Source: Cytophagaceae bacterium
GTDB lineage: Bacteria > Bacteroidota > Bacteroidia > Cytophagales > UBA9547
DNA: 64,000 bases
NCBI GenBank assembly: GCA_027488865.1
Contig: JAIYAU010000030.1
Span: 122,841-186,840 of the forward strand
Direction: 5' to 3'
How positions within the stretch are numbered: position 1 is the stretch's first letter; every line of letters starts with the position of its first letter. The translations under genes and the position numbers were made by a program. The notes beneath the pieces were generated by a model. The model was not told the DNA's origin, made no database searches, and saw only the letters and a list, made by a program, of their open reading frames with translations. This document shows, in pieces, positions 26,935-35,770 of the stretch.

Positions 26935-28583
26935 AAGTTTACACTACCTGGCCTTGTCAAGATAATGCTAGCCCATTTTTTCGTAAGGTAGCATATTTTA
27001 GTATGGAAATTGCTGTGGACCAAGCCCTTAAAACCTATTCTGGTGGTCTTGGGTTTTTAGCTGGCTCACATATGAGAAGCGCACATGACCTTCATCAAAA
27101 TGTGATCGGCATCAGTTTATTGTGGAAATATGGCTATTATACACAACAACGTGATACTAATAGGAACATGCAAGCTGTTTTTATAGAACAAAAGCATGAT
27201 TTTTTAGAGGATACGGGAATTGTTTTCACAGTAAATGTTCACAACCATGAGGTATTTGTAAAAGCATGGTTGTTAAAACCAGATATTTTTGGCACTGCTC
27301 CAATCTATTTTCTATCTACTGATTTACCCGAAAATGATTTTTTATCTCAATCCATTACACATAGGTTATATGATGCTAATACCCCTGCAAAAATAGCTCA
27401 GTCCATAATATTGGGCATTGGCGGAGCAAAATTGATAGATCATTTGAATGAAAATATAAATACATACCACCTTAACGAAGGCCATGCGTTGCCGCTAGCT
27501 TTTTATCTATACTCAAAGTACCAAAGCTTAAACAAGGTAAAAGATAAGCTGGTTTTTACCACACACACTCCTGAAATGGCTGGTAATGAAGAGCATGAGC
27601 TAGATTTACTTCAAGAAATGGGGTTTTTTAATGGAATTGCCTCTGAGGATGTAAAACATATAGTAAAAATAAATGGCAATTCTTTAAATTATACCCTTAC
27701 CGCACTGAGAATGAGCCGAAAGGCCAATGGGGTTTCCAAACTACATGGTGAGGTAGCTAGACAAATGTGGGCAAATAATGACGATGTTTGTGAGATAATT
27801 GCCATTACCAATGCCCAAAACAAAAAATATTGGAGTGATTCAATTTTAGAAAAGGCCAATTTGCACAATGATGATGAACAATTAAGAGCCCGAAAAAAAG
27901 AGCTAAAAATTGAGTTATTTAAAATTGTGGCTGACCAATGTGGTAAATTGTTCAATCCCAACTATCTCACAATTGTTTGGGCCAGAAGGTTTGCTGGATA
28001 CAAAAGACCGGCCTTGTTACTTCGTGATTTTGATCGTTTTACAAAATTGATTAATAATCTCAACTATCCTGTTCAAGTAATATGGGCAGGTAAGCCTTAC
28101 CCTGAAGATAAGGAAGCAATAGATACTTTTAATTATATTCAGAGTAAGGTGGAACATCTTTCCAACTGCGCATGCCTAGTTGGATATGAACTTGCGCTTT
28201 CGGCGAAACTAAAAAAAGGAGCAGATGTTTGGCTAAACAATCCGCGAATGACAAGAGAAGCTTCTGGAACAAGCGGTATGTCTGCTGCAATGAATGGAGC
28301 CATTAATGTATCTACACCAGATGGTTGGATACCTGAGTTTGCCAAAGAGCAAATAAACGGATTTTACCTTCCTGTTACCAATCATCAATTGCCTCAAGAA
28401 GAACAAGATAACATCGACTATGAAAATTTAATAAATACACTTCAAAATAAGGTAATTGAAACTTACTATAAAAAACCTGAGGAGTGGATTAATATTGTAA
28501 AAAAAGGAATGAACGACATTTATCCGAATTTCGATTCGGATAGAATGGTAAAAGAATATTATGAAAAATTATACACTCTTTAA
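26931..28583 (+). CDS. Alpha-glucan phosphorylase homologue, short form, PLP lysine absent
   Basis: A 550-residue member of the distant alpha-glucan phosphorylase group (GT35, TIGR02094-like). It has the N-terminal YFSMEIAVDQALKTYSGGLG, VFTTHTPEMAGNEEH and WARRFAGYKRP segments. Classical members degrade alpha-1,4-glucan with phosphate using PLP bound to a lysine in the sequence SGTxxMK. Here that segment reads ASGTSGMSAAMNG, so the lysine position is Ser451. PLP-dependent phosphorolysis is therefore doubtful; the protein may act as a retaining glycosyltransferase or be catalytically altered. I recall related Bacteroidota sequences with a non-lysine residue here, so this may be a lineage feature. 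It is possibly preceded by a coupled 35-aa peptide, and its stop directly abuts the convergent fasciclin gene. Confidence 0.85.
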   Translation: MKVYTTWPCQDNASPFFRKVAYFSMEIAVDQALKTYSGGLGFLAGSHMRSAHDLHQNVIGISLLWKYGYYTQQRDTNRNMQAVFIEQKHDFLEDTGIVFTVNVHNHEVFVKAWLLKPDIFGTAPIYFLSTDLPENDFLSQSITHRLYDANTPAKIAQSIILGIGGAKLIDHLNENINTYHLNEGHALPLAFYLYSKYQSLNKVKDKLVFTTHTPEMAGNEEHELDLLQEMGFFNGIASEDVKHIVKINGNSLNYTLTALRMSRKANGVSKLHGEVARQMWANNDDVCEIIAITNAQNKKYWSDSILEKANLHNDDEQLRARKKELKIELFKIVADQCGKLFNPNYLTIVWARRFAGYKRPALLLRDFDRFTKLINNLNYPVQVIWAGKPYPEDKEAIDTFNYIQSKVEHLSNCACLVGYELALSAKLKKGADVWLNNPRMTREASGTSGMSAAMNGAINVSTPDGWIPEFAKEQINGFYLPVTNHQLPQEEQDNIDYENLINTLQNKVIETYYKKPEEWINIVKKGMNDIYPNFDSDRMVKEYYEKLYTL

Positions 28584-29573
28584 CTATTTGGGAATTAGCA
28601 CAGTAGAAATGGTATGAATAATTGCCTTATCTGATTTAATGTTTTTTTCAATAAGGCCTCCAATTAATACTGAGGATGAAGATGACAAAAATGTAAGATT
28701 GTTACCGCTTCTTTTTATGGATAGTGTTTTTATTGTTGCTGTATTACTCAGGGTGGTAAGAGTGAGATTTTTGTACAATTGATTGGAATATAGCTGATTA
28801 CTGATAAAATGATATTCACCTAGTTTTTTTAAATTGGCTGTACCCAAGCTGGTTAACGATATGCCATTTAAATACGATGCGAATGATTCATTATTTGGTG
28901 CAAAAATGGTAATTGACGAGTCGCTATTAATTAAGTTGCTCAATCGAGGAACGAGTGAAATAAGCTTTGCAAGGCTGTCAAGATTATTAGCTTTTAAAAT
29001 CTCCGTTGTTGTAGATGTGTTCGTGGTTGTATTTGATAATATTAATTTGTCCGTTCGATTAAAGTTTCCATTTTTACAAATCACATCACTTGTAATGAAC
29101 TTTATAGGGATACTGTCACTACTTTGGTGCAACAGTAAGCTAGTATTGTCTCTTTGAAACAAATATCCTTCTTTATACACGTCGCTATTTAGGGTTTTTA
29201 AAAAGCTATTATTTGTAAGTTTGCTAAACGACACCCTGTCATTTATAAAACAATGGTTTAATATTTTTTCCATGGTATCTATAGAAATATCCTCTATTCT
29301 CTGTCGAGAATTAAACAAGAGGTAGGTTCTAAATGCTTCATTCGAAGGTACTAAAACAGTGCATAGACCGTCTTCTTGAGATATTAAATTTTCGAATTTG
29401 TTAAATCTTGCAACTGCAACTAAAAAACTGTCGCAGGCAGTTTCAGTTAACATAACATTTTTTAATGAAATCTTGGTTGTAGTAAGAATATCCTGATTTT
29501 GTTCCTTACAACCACTAAGGATTATGGTTGTAATAAAACTAATGACTATAAATTTACAAGTGAAAAGATTCAT
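28584..29573 (-). CDS. Lipoprotein with two fasciclin (FAS1) domains
   Basis: A 329-residue exported protein with lipobox LSGC (lipidated Cys22). Two FAS1 domains follow, at about 35-170 and 190-329. The FAS1 pattern is visible in CTVLVPSNEAFRTYL and ITIFAPNNESFASYL (H1 motif) and in the C-terminal AIIHTISTVLIPK (H2-like). FAS1 proteins mediate adhesion or ligand binding at cell surfaces; in Bacteroidota they are commonly outer-membrane lipoproteins. The H2 region of the first domain is degenerate. It is transcribed convergently with the phosphorylase gene with no spacer. Confidence 0.87.
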   Translation of the reverse strand: MNLFTCKFIVISFITTIILSGCKEQNQDILTTTKISLKNVMLTETACDSFLVAVARFNKFENLISQEDGLCTVLVPSNEAFRTYLLFNSRQRIEDISIDTMEKILNHCFINDRVSFSKLTNNSFLKTLNSDVYKEGYLFQRDNTSLLLHQSSDSIPIKFITSDVICKNGNFNRTDKLILSNTTTNTSTTTEILKANNLDSLAKLISLVPRLSNLINSDSSITIFAPNNESFASYLNGISLTSLGTANLKKLGEYHFISNQLYSNQLYKNLTLTTLSNTATIKTLSIKRSGNNLTFLSSSSSVLIGGLIEKNIKSDKAIIHTISTVLIPK

Positions 29574-29779
29574 AATTTTTTATCATTTATTTTTAACTAT
29601 TCAGAAAAATAATTTGTCGAACATATGGTCACTATTATAACATAATTTTAGATTTCTGTTCTAGTTTTATTTTTCGAAGGTGCACATTTATTAATACAAA
29701 ACTATATAATATTTTTTTGTTGCACACTTTTTGTAACAGACATTATTAAAATGCGTATTTGTCAATAACCAATTATATA

Positions 29780-30292
29780 ATGAATAAAAAATTACAATAT
29801 TTACTAATTTTAATCCTTGTTTTAGGATTACAACAAAGTTTTGCTCAATCTAAGTATAAAATTTATGCTGGTTTTGTAAATCACTTTACAAAATTTGTAC
29901 AATGGCCCGCTAGTGCCAAATCTGGTGATTTTATTATTGCCATAGTTGGAAACTCCCCGATCGCTACTGAGTTGCAACCATTAAATGGCAAAACCGTTGG
30001 AGCACAAACAATTGCTATTAAGGTAATTACATCTATATCGGCCATTCAAGATGCACACATCATTTTTGTTGCAGAAGGCCAAACAGGTGCTGTGGCTGAT
30101 ATAAGCAAAAAAGCTAAAGATTTTAATGCATTGGTAATTGCAGAATCTCCTGGAGCTGCTCAAAAAGGGGCGGATATTAACTTTGTTGAGATAGATGGAA
30201 AAATAAAATTTGAAATAAATTCTTCAAATGCGGATAGCCATAGCATCAAGATTTCTAGTGAATTGAAAAAATTAGGAATTGCAGTTGAATAG
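29780..30292 (+). CDS. YfiR family periplasmic protein (DUF4154)
   Basis: A 170-residue exported protein with a clear signal peptide (ends QQSFAQ). The mature part is a YfiR/DUF4154 domain: KYKIYAGFVNHFTKFVQWP at its start, FIIAIVGNSP, AHIIFVAEGQ, and GADINFVEIDGKIKFEINSS near the end. In Pseudomonas YfiR is a periplasmic repressor of the diguanylate cyclase YfiN. Here no GGDEF protein is present; the next gene is a HAMP-GAF membrane protein and then comes a TonB receptor. ATG 29780 is chosen because the upstream TTG at 29759 would spoil the signal peptide. The two cysteines typical of Pseudomonas YfiR are absent. Confidence 0.85.
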   Translation: MNKKLQYLLILILVLGLQQSFAQSKYKIYAGFVNHFTKFVQWPASAKSGDFIIAIVGNSPIATELQPLNGKTVGAQTIAIKVITSISAIQDAHIIFVAEGQTGAVADISKKAKDFNALVIAESPGAAQKGADINFVEIDGKIKFEINSSNADSHSIKISSELKKLGIAVE

Positions 30293-30381
30293 ATGCAAAA
30301 TGTTGTTTTTATCCGTATATATTCTTTAACTTTAACATCAATTAGGGATTTGATAATTTTACTCTAAACTTATTTTATACA

Positions 30382-32010
30382 ATGAAAAAATTTTTTTCAG
30401 GTATATCTGGCAAGATATACGGTGGATTTGCTTTGCTGATAGGTGTTTTTGCGGTTAACACCGTTTTTAACTATATCTTTATTGACAAAAATCAACGAGA
30501 TACCAATTACAATGCTCAAATAAGCCAACCTAGTATAGTAGCTATTAATGAGTTTCAGGTGATTATACTTAAGTCCCAAAGTTATACCAATAGCTGGGTA
30601 AAAACTGAAGTTGAGGATCATCCAGATAAAAAGGCATTACCTCTTTTGTTAAATGACGATTATCCTGAAATTAAACAAAAACTTACCAACCTTTCTGCAG
30701 AATGGAAAGATGACAAACAAAAGGTAACCATTAAAGATGCCCTTTTATTATTTGATACCATAGCGACAAAGCAAAAGTCTGTGATGAGTGATTTAAAATC
30801 CTTTGATGACTATCAGGATGCGATGAAAATTATGACGGTGGGTGGTATGGTAGATGATGAAATTAATCAGAAAATCACCAAACTGAATGGGAAAATTAAC
30901 GATTTGCTTAAGCTCCAAAAAGCTGAGGCAAATGTGTCGATACAAAATATGTTAAGCTCATTCAAAGTAATAAATATCTCAAATATTCTCGCGAATTGTT
31001 TCGTTTTAGTAGTCGGTTTAGTAGTTGCATTTTTGATTGTGAGATCTATAACGAATCCTGTAAATGGCCTTAAAGACATAATTGGTCGCTTGAGTATTGG
31101 AGAACTGCCTCAGATTAACATCAAGTCCTCTAAAGACGAAATTGGAGAAATGGTGGATAGTACCAAGAAATTTGTGTCGGTTCTAGAAAAGCGAACAGAT
31201 TTTGCAAAAGAGATTGGAAATGGTAATTACGAAAAGGATTTTGAACTTCTTAGTGAAAATGACATTTTAGGACATGCGCTTAATCAAATGCGTGATAATC
31301 TCAAAAAAAGCGGGGAAGAGGATAGAAGGAGAAATTGGATCACAGTAGGTATTGCGCAAATCGGTGAATTGTTGCGTCAATATAATAATGATGCAAGTGC
31401 CTTATATGATAACGTTTTAAGATACCTCATTAAGTACCTTGAAGCGAATCAAGGTGGTTTGTTTTTGATCAATAATGTTAATTCTAATGACATTCATATC
31501 GAATTGGTGGCATGTTACGCATTTGAACGTAAGAAATTCTTAGAAAAAAGAATTGAGATAGGGGAAGGATTAGTAGGACAATGTGTACAAGAGGGAGAGC
31601 AAATTTACTTAACCGATGTACCAAACGACTATATTAATATTACCTCAGGAATTGGAAGTGCCAATCCTAACTGTATTATTATCATGCCTTTAAAGTATAA
31701 CGACGAAATATTGGGAGTGTTGGAGATAGCATCATTTAAGGTATTTGAAAATTATCATGTGGAGTTTGTGTCGAGGGTCGCAGAAAGTGTCGCTTCTACT
31801 ATATCTGCAGTGAAGGTAAATGAAACAACTAAAAAGTTGCTGGAAGAATCACAAATGCAAGCGGAAGCATTGAAATCACAAGAGGAAGAAATGCGACAAA
31901 ATCTGGAAGAACTTCAAGCTACTCAAGAGCATCAACAAAGAATGGAAAGAGATTTGAAGGAAAATGAAAAAAAATTACTTGCCAAAATAGCCCAATTGGA
32001 GCAAAAATAG
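30382..32010 (+). CDS. Membrane sensor with HAMP, GAF and coiled coil, no output domain
   Basis: A 542-residue signalling-type protein. One membrane helix is at about 11-33, a periplasmic helical sensor region covers about 35-199, and a second helix lies at about 200-222. A HAMP linker follows (about 224-275, with SSKDEIGEMVDSTKKF), then a GAF domain (about 320-475, with GEGLVGQCVQEGEQIYLTDV and NCIIIMPLKYNDEILGVLEI) and a long coiled coil (about 478-542). In hybrid histidine kinases such a coil (LKSQEEEMRQNLEELQATQE) usually leads into HisKA, but here the chain ends, so the output must be a separate protein. It is 89 bp after yfiR and is followed by a terminator. By position it takes the place of YfiN in YfiR systems; the link is inference. 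Confidence 0.85.
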   Translation: MKKFFSGISGKIYGGFALLIGVFAVNTVFNYIFIDKNQRDTNYNAQISQPSIVAINEFQVIILKSQSYTNSWVKTEVEDHPDKKALPLLLNDDYPEIKQKLTNLSAEWKDDKQKVTIKDALLLFDTIATKQKSVMSDLKSFDDYQDAMKIMTVGGMVDDEINQKITKLNGKINDLLKLQKAEANVSIQNMLSSFKVINISNILANCFVLVVGLVVAFLIVRSITNPVNGLKDIIGRLSIGELPQINIKSSKDEIGEMVDSTKKFVSVLEKRTDFAKEIGNGNYEKDFELLSENDILGHALNQMRDNLKKSGEEDRRRNWITVGIAQIGELLRQYNNDASALYDNVLRYLIKYLEANQGGLFLINNVNSNDIHIELVACYAFERKKFLEKRIEIGEGLVGQCVQEGEQIYLTDVPNDYINITSGIGSANPNCIIIMPLKYNDEILGVLEIASFKVFENYHVEFVSRVAESVASTISAVKVNETTKKLLEESQMQAEALKSQEEEMRQNLEELQATQEHQQRMERDLKENEKKLLAKIAQLEQK

Positions 32011-32060
32011 TGTTAGTTGAGTAGTAATACTTACACATGAAATATGTATAATTTGTAAAT

Positions 32061-32090
32061 AAGAGCCTTAAAAATTGGGCTCTTTTTTTG
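32061..32090 (+). terminator. Terminator after the HAMP-GAF gene
   Basis: AAGAGCC (32061-32067) pairs with GGGCTCTT (32077-32084), allowing one bulge, followed by TTTTT. It separates the YfiR/HAMP-GAF pair from the receptor gene. Confidence 0.75.
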
Positions 32091-32115
32091 TGTTTTGGTT
32101 TTTTTTATAAGTTTT

Positions 32116-32148
32116 GTCGAAAAAATATACCTTATATATTTTTTCGAC
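32116..32148. promoter_or_regulatory. Perfect 14-bp inverted repeat upstream of the TonB receptor
   Basis: GTCGAAAAAATATA (32116-32129) and TATATTTTTTCGAC (32135-32148) are perfect reverse complements around a 5-base centre, ending 32 bp before the receptor ATG. A separate terminator already lies 26 bp upstream, so an operator or a 5' UTR hairpin is more likely than a second terminator. Confidence 0.55.
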
Positions 32149-32180
32149 GTAAGTGCTGTAAAAATTAAATACTCCAAAAA

Positions 32181-34385
32181 ATGAAAAAACCTTACATGAA
32201 ACTGGGGATAGCTTTTGCAACTACCCTAGGGACAATTTGTCTAACTGCACCTTCTGCAGTAATGGCACAAAATGAGAACCCTAGCACCGCAAAAGTTGAT
32301 ACCACCACCAATGTTTTTGAGTTGTCTCTTGAAGATCTTTTAAACATGCCTGTTACAGTATCCTCTAAAAAGGAAGAGAAACTGTCTGATGCGCCTGGAA
32401 GTATCACTGCTTACACTTCAAAAGACATAGAAAAGCTGGGCTATTATACACTGAGTGATCTTGCAAATATCACAGCTGGTTATAGTGCTTTTAAGGGAAT
32501 AGGTGAAACTACTTTTGAAACGCGTGGTCAACAACAATCAGGTTTTGATAATAACAAACACCTTGTTCTTATTGATGGAATTCCTTACAACCATGCTCGT
32601 GCAAACATGGCATTGGCTGAAGAAAACTTACCGCTGTTTTTTGCAAAAAGGGTGGAGTTTCTTAAAGGTCCTGGTTCAGCACTTTATGGTACCTCAGCTT
32701 TTTCAGGGGTAATTAACATCGTAGGAAAAGAGCAAGAAGAAAACGGCTCTAAGGTGGAATCAAAGTTGTCGGTTGGTAATTTGGATTTCAAACGTAGGGT
32801 GATGGCCAACATGACACATAAATCTGATGAAGGCTTATCAAGATTAAGCTTTAGCTATTTTGGTAAAGACGCCACTAGAGATTATTTAGGCAATGGCACT
32901 TATACTAATGCCAATAGCGTAAACAGAGATAATTCAACTAGTTTGTTTATGAACGGTTCTCACAAAATTACCGCGGGCAAATTTAAAGGATTAGGCGCAG
33001 GTTTTATCTATAGCCGTAAAACTGGTGGATTGGGAGAATTTTGGATGTTTTATCAAAACCAAAACTCAGTATTGAACCAATTAACTTGGGAGCAAATTGT
33101 GCCCTATGTAAAATATGAAAGACAATTAAGCCAAAAACTATCAGTAAACTCCTATTTGAAAGGGAACATCTCTACTGAAAATGCAACTACCATGGGTTAT
33201 CAGCAAACGATAAATCCTGCTTATGGTACCTTAACTGGATCAAACTATAATATCAGAGTATATGATGGGGAGGTTTTAGGTGAATTAAAGTATGCTTTAC
33301 AAGAAAAAACCAATATAACAGGTGGTCTTAACGTTGTTTCTAGACACTATTCTGGTTCCCCTGAATCTTATGCTATTTATCTTTATGGCCAAGGTGGTGC
33401 TTCTTATCAATATGATGCTTCATACTTTAGGAGATCGTCTAATTATAACATTTATTCTGCGTATGCACAATTGCAGCATACACTCGACCTTTTACAAGGT
33501 TTGGTTATAACCGCTGGTTCTCGTTTAGATTATGGTCGGGTTTATGCAGCCGAGGATGGTTCTATTACAAACAAATATTCACAGTTATCACCTAGGATTG
33601 CAGGGGTATTAAAGGCAACTAATGAATTGAATTTTAAGTTGATGTACGGTACTGCTTTACGCGCTCCTCTTATTAAGGAAGTTACCTTAAATGAAGAAGT
33701 AAAGGCCAATGCGCTTAAAAGTCCATCTTTAGCACAATATGCTAATGAGGTGCCTAACGTTAAGGCCGAAAGAATCGGAACTTTTGAAGCAGCAGTTTCT
33801 TACAACAACGATAAAATTAGTGCAACAGGTACTTATTTTAGAAATGCAACAAGAGATGCCTTAGGTTCCTCAAATGTGGCTAATTTGAACAATTCAAGAG
33901 TTAACTCTAACCTGCCAGGCACAATACAAGCAAGTGGATTTGAAGTAGAAGCTACAGTAATGCCAAGTAAAGAAATTAAAATTGGTGCTAATTATTCTGC
34001 TGCCAAAGCTGAAGATCCTAATGGCAATCAAGCGGCAAACGTACCAACTTCAAAGTTAAATGGTATAGTTACTTTTAATGTATTTGCACCTGCTAAAATG
34101 TCCTTTACTTTGGTTGGCAGATATATTGAAAGCTATAGGTCAGGTGTCGTGCATCCATTTATTGCTGGTAACGGTTATGCTCAAAATAATACAACCTTTG
34201 GTGGATTTAAAGTGTTGGATTTTAACTACATCGTTGAGATTAACAAAAATGTCGGACTAGAACTTCAAGTAAGAAATCTTTTGGACGAGGATATTAGGAC
34301 TCCAAGTGGCGTCGTTAATTCTGGTATGTTAAATGTACCAATGGCTGGTAGATCATTCTTGGCCACTGTATCCTATAAATTTTAA
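32181..34385 (+). CDS. TonB-dependent outer-membrane receptor
   Basis: A 734-residue receptor with a signal peptide (ends AVMAQ), a plug domain (about 55-175, with LSDAPGSITAYTSKDIEKLG, HLVLIDGIPYN and VEFLKGPGSALYGTSAFSG) and a beta-barrel ending in the aromatic RSFLATVSYKF typical of outer-membrane proteins. The region before the plug (FELSLEDLLNMPVTVSSKKE) resembles the receptor class that is often encoded with YfiR-family genes. The ligand is unknown; no SusD or siderophore gene is adjacent. A lipoprotein gene follows after 28 bp, and yfiR and a HAMP-GAF sensor lie upstream. Confidence 0.93.
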   Translation: MKKPYMKLGIAFATTLGTICLTAPSAVMAQNENPSTAKVDTTTNVFELSLEDLLNMPVTVSSKKEEKLSDAPGSITAYTSKDIEKLGYYTLSDLANITAGYSAFKGIGETTFETRGQQQSGFDNNKHLVLIDGIPYNHARANMALAEENLPLFFAKRVEFLKGPGSALYGTSAFSGVINIVGKEQEENGSKVESKLSVGNLDFKRRVMANMTHKSDEGLSRLSFSYFGKDATRDYLGNGTYTNANSVNRDNSTSLFMNGSHKITAGKFKGLGAGFIYSRKTGGLGEFWMFYQNQNSVLNQLTWEQIVPYVKYERQLSQKLSVNSYLKGNISTENATTMGYQQTINPAYGTLTGSNYNIRVYDGEVLGELKYALQEKTNITGGLNVVSRHYSGSPESYAIYLYGQGGASYQYDASYFRRSSNYNIYSAYAQLQHTLDLLQGLVITAGSRLDYGRVYAAEDGSITNKYSQLSPRIAGVLKATNELNFKLMYGTALRAPLIKEVTLNEEVKANALKSPSLAQYANEVPNVKAERIGTFEAAVSYNNDKISATGTYFRNATRDALGSSNVANLNNSRVNSNLPGTIQASGFEVEATVMPSKEIKIGANYSAAKAEDPNGNQAANVPTSKLNGIVTFNVFAPAKMSFTLVGRYIESYRSGVVHPFIAGNGYAQNNTTFGGFKVLDFNYIVEINKNVGLELQVRNLLDEDIRTPSGVVNSGMLNVPMAGRSFLATVSYKF

Positions 34386-34413
34386 TTGAAACAAAACATT
34401 AAATATCATTAAT

Positions 34414-35409
34414 ATGAAAAAAGTAATCATTTCACTTATAATGCTTTCAGCAGGAGTTTTTTACTCTTGTCAAAAGGCAGATAATTTGACTCCCGCTCCC
34501 ACAGTTGGTTTAGATTCGGCGATATATTCCCTTGATGGTGAGAATTTTACTGTTAATGCAACCTCTGTTGGAAGAGTAGCTAGAGGAAGTACAGTAACTC
34601 TAAAATTGACTATGACCGCACAAGGTGGATTTGAACAAATTGATTACAAGATATATGGCAATAGTCCAAATTTGTTCGTAAATGGTGTGGATTCATCTTT
34701 TATAAATCAAAATGTTCCATTTGACTGGGTTGGTTTAAATACCCTTAGAACTGGCTTTGACAGTGAAAAATCTACTAAATTGAAGATTAGATTTGCCAAA
34801 ATAACTCAAGTAACCCGATTGAATTTTATTGTAACCGATAAAAATCTTTTACAAACTTACTATGAACTTGTTATCACTCCTGGTGATTTTGGACTAACAA
34901 CTTCAAATGTACAATTGTATACCCAAACTGCTACGCTTGCAGACGTTGGGGGTGTCGCTGCCAATAAAACACTTTTCTATTCGCTTAATGAGGGTTTAGC
35001 GTTTGATACTACCACCAAAGCCAATGGGATAGCGGAATTTGGAGTTCTCAGTGATAGTCTTTCAAATAATTGGTTTGTATCTGCAGACCTAGGAAAGAGC
35101 GATGTAGATACCTTGATAAAGTTTAAAATAATCAAGAAAAGCGATCGGTCACAATTTGCTTCTAATTTCCCTGGAGGTGTAGCTAGGTTCGTATTAGTTC
35201 CTGACCCGTTAGTGCTTAATAATGTTTTCCAAATCGAAGATAAATTTTACATTGATAAATTAAAGTTCGAAGCTGGAAAATCGTATGCTTTCAAAACTGG
35301 AAACAATCAATCTGGTGTAATCACCATTAATTCTATTCAAAATAGTACCTCTGGTGCTGTGAATGCGGTGGTTAACTTTAGTTACAAATCTATTGTGCTC
35401 AGGCAGTAA
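34414..35409 (+). CDS. Hypothetical lipoprotein downstream of the TonB receptor
   Basis: A 331-residue exported protein with lipobox FYSC (lipidated Cys19). No family is recognised. The mature part is beta-rich and looks like two or three immunoglobulin-like or transthyretin-like segments, with a slightly repeated style (STVTLKLTMTAQGGF, then VTRLNFIVTDKN). It is 28 bp after the receptor gene on the same strand, before a terminator, so the two form a pair. It may be a surface partner that binds the receptor ligand; this is inference from position. Confidence 0.78.
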   Translation: MKKVIISLIMLSAGVFYSCQKADNLTPAPTVGLDSAIYSLDGENFTVNATSVGRVARGSTVTLKLTMTAQGGFEQIDYKIYGNSPNLFVNGVDSSFINQNVPFDWVGLNTLRTGFDSEKSTKLKIRFAKITQVTRLNFIVTDKNLLQTYYELVITPGDFGLTTSNVQLYTQTATLADVGGVAANKTLFYSLNEGLAFDTTTKANGIAEFGVLSDSLSNNWFVSADLGKSDVDTLIKFKIIKKSDRSQFASNFPGGVARFVLVPDPLVLNNVFQIEDKFYIDKLKFEAGKSYAFKTGNNQSGVITINSIQNSTSGAVNAVVNFSYKSIVLRQ

Positions 35410-35429
35410 GTATACCGTTATAATTAAAT

Positions 35430-35465
35430 AAAAAAGGGGAAGGATTATTAATCTTTCCCCTTTTT
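35430..35465 (+). terminator. Terminator of the receptor-lipoprotein unit
   Basis: AAAAAGGGGAAGGATT pairs with AATCTTTCCCCTTTTT almost perfectly around a very short loop, ending in six T. It starts 20 bp after the lipoprotein stop. Confidence 0.85.
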
Positions 35466-35717
35466 TATTTATGTACTTTTGGATATGGATGAAAACCATT
35501 ACTTTTTGCAAAATCGCCGCTAATTATGAATAGTTGATAAACAGTAAATGAATGTTGGACTGCAAATAGGCTTAAATTCCTAAACCTAATATCCGCAACA
35601 AGGGTAAACCCTTCAAAAAGATATAATTCAACAATGTATAAAATGAGTTTAACGCTGCATGTTTGTTGGTTGAGGTAACAAACGGAATCAGAAACGCTAT
35701 TTGAGGTTTTAATAAGG

Positions 35718-35758
35718 AAGTAGGAGGGGGTAATTAAAATTTATCCCCCTCCTGCTTT
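35718..35758 (-). terminator. GC-rich hairpin after the giant adhesin gene
   Basis: AAGTAGGAGGGGGTAA (35718-35733) pairs with the segment ending CCCCCTCCTGCTT (35741-35757) with one bulged base. It lies 13 bp beyond the adhesin stop. The following minus-strand sequence is only moderately T-rich. The remaining gap 35466-35717 holds no recognisable gene. Confidence 0.65.
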
Positions 35759-35770
35759 TAAACTAAAAAA

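Noticed and set aside
35430..35758. Small gene between the lipoprotein and the adhesin
   Set aside because: Open frames there are antisense or span a terminator hairpin. The interval is better explained by two terminators.
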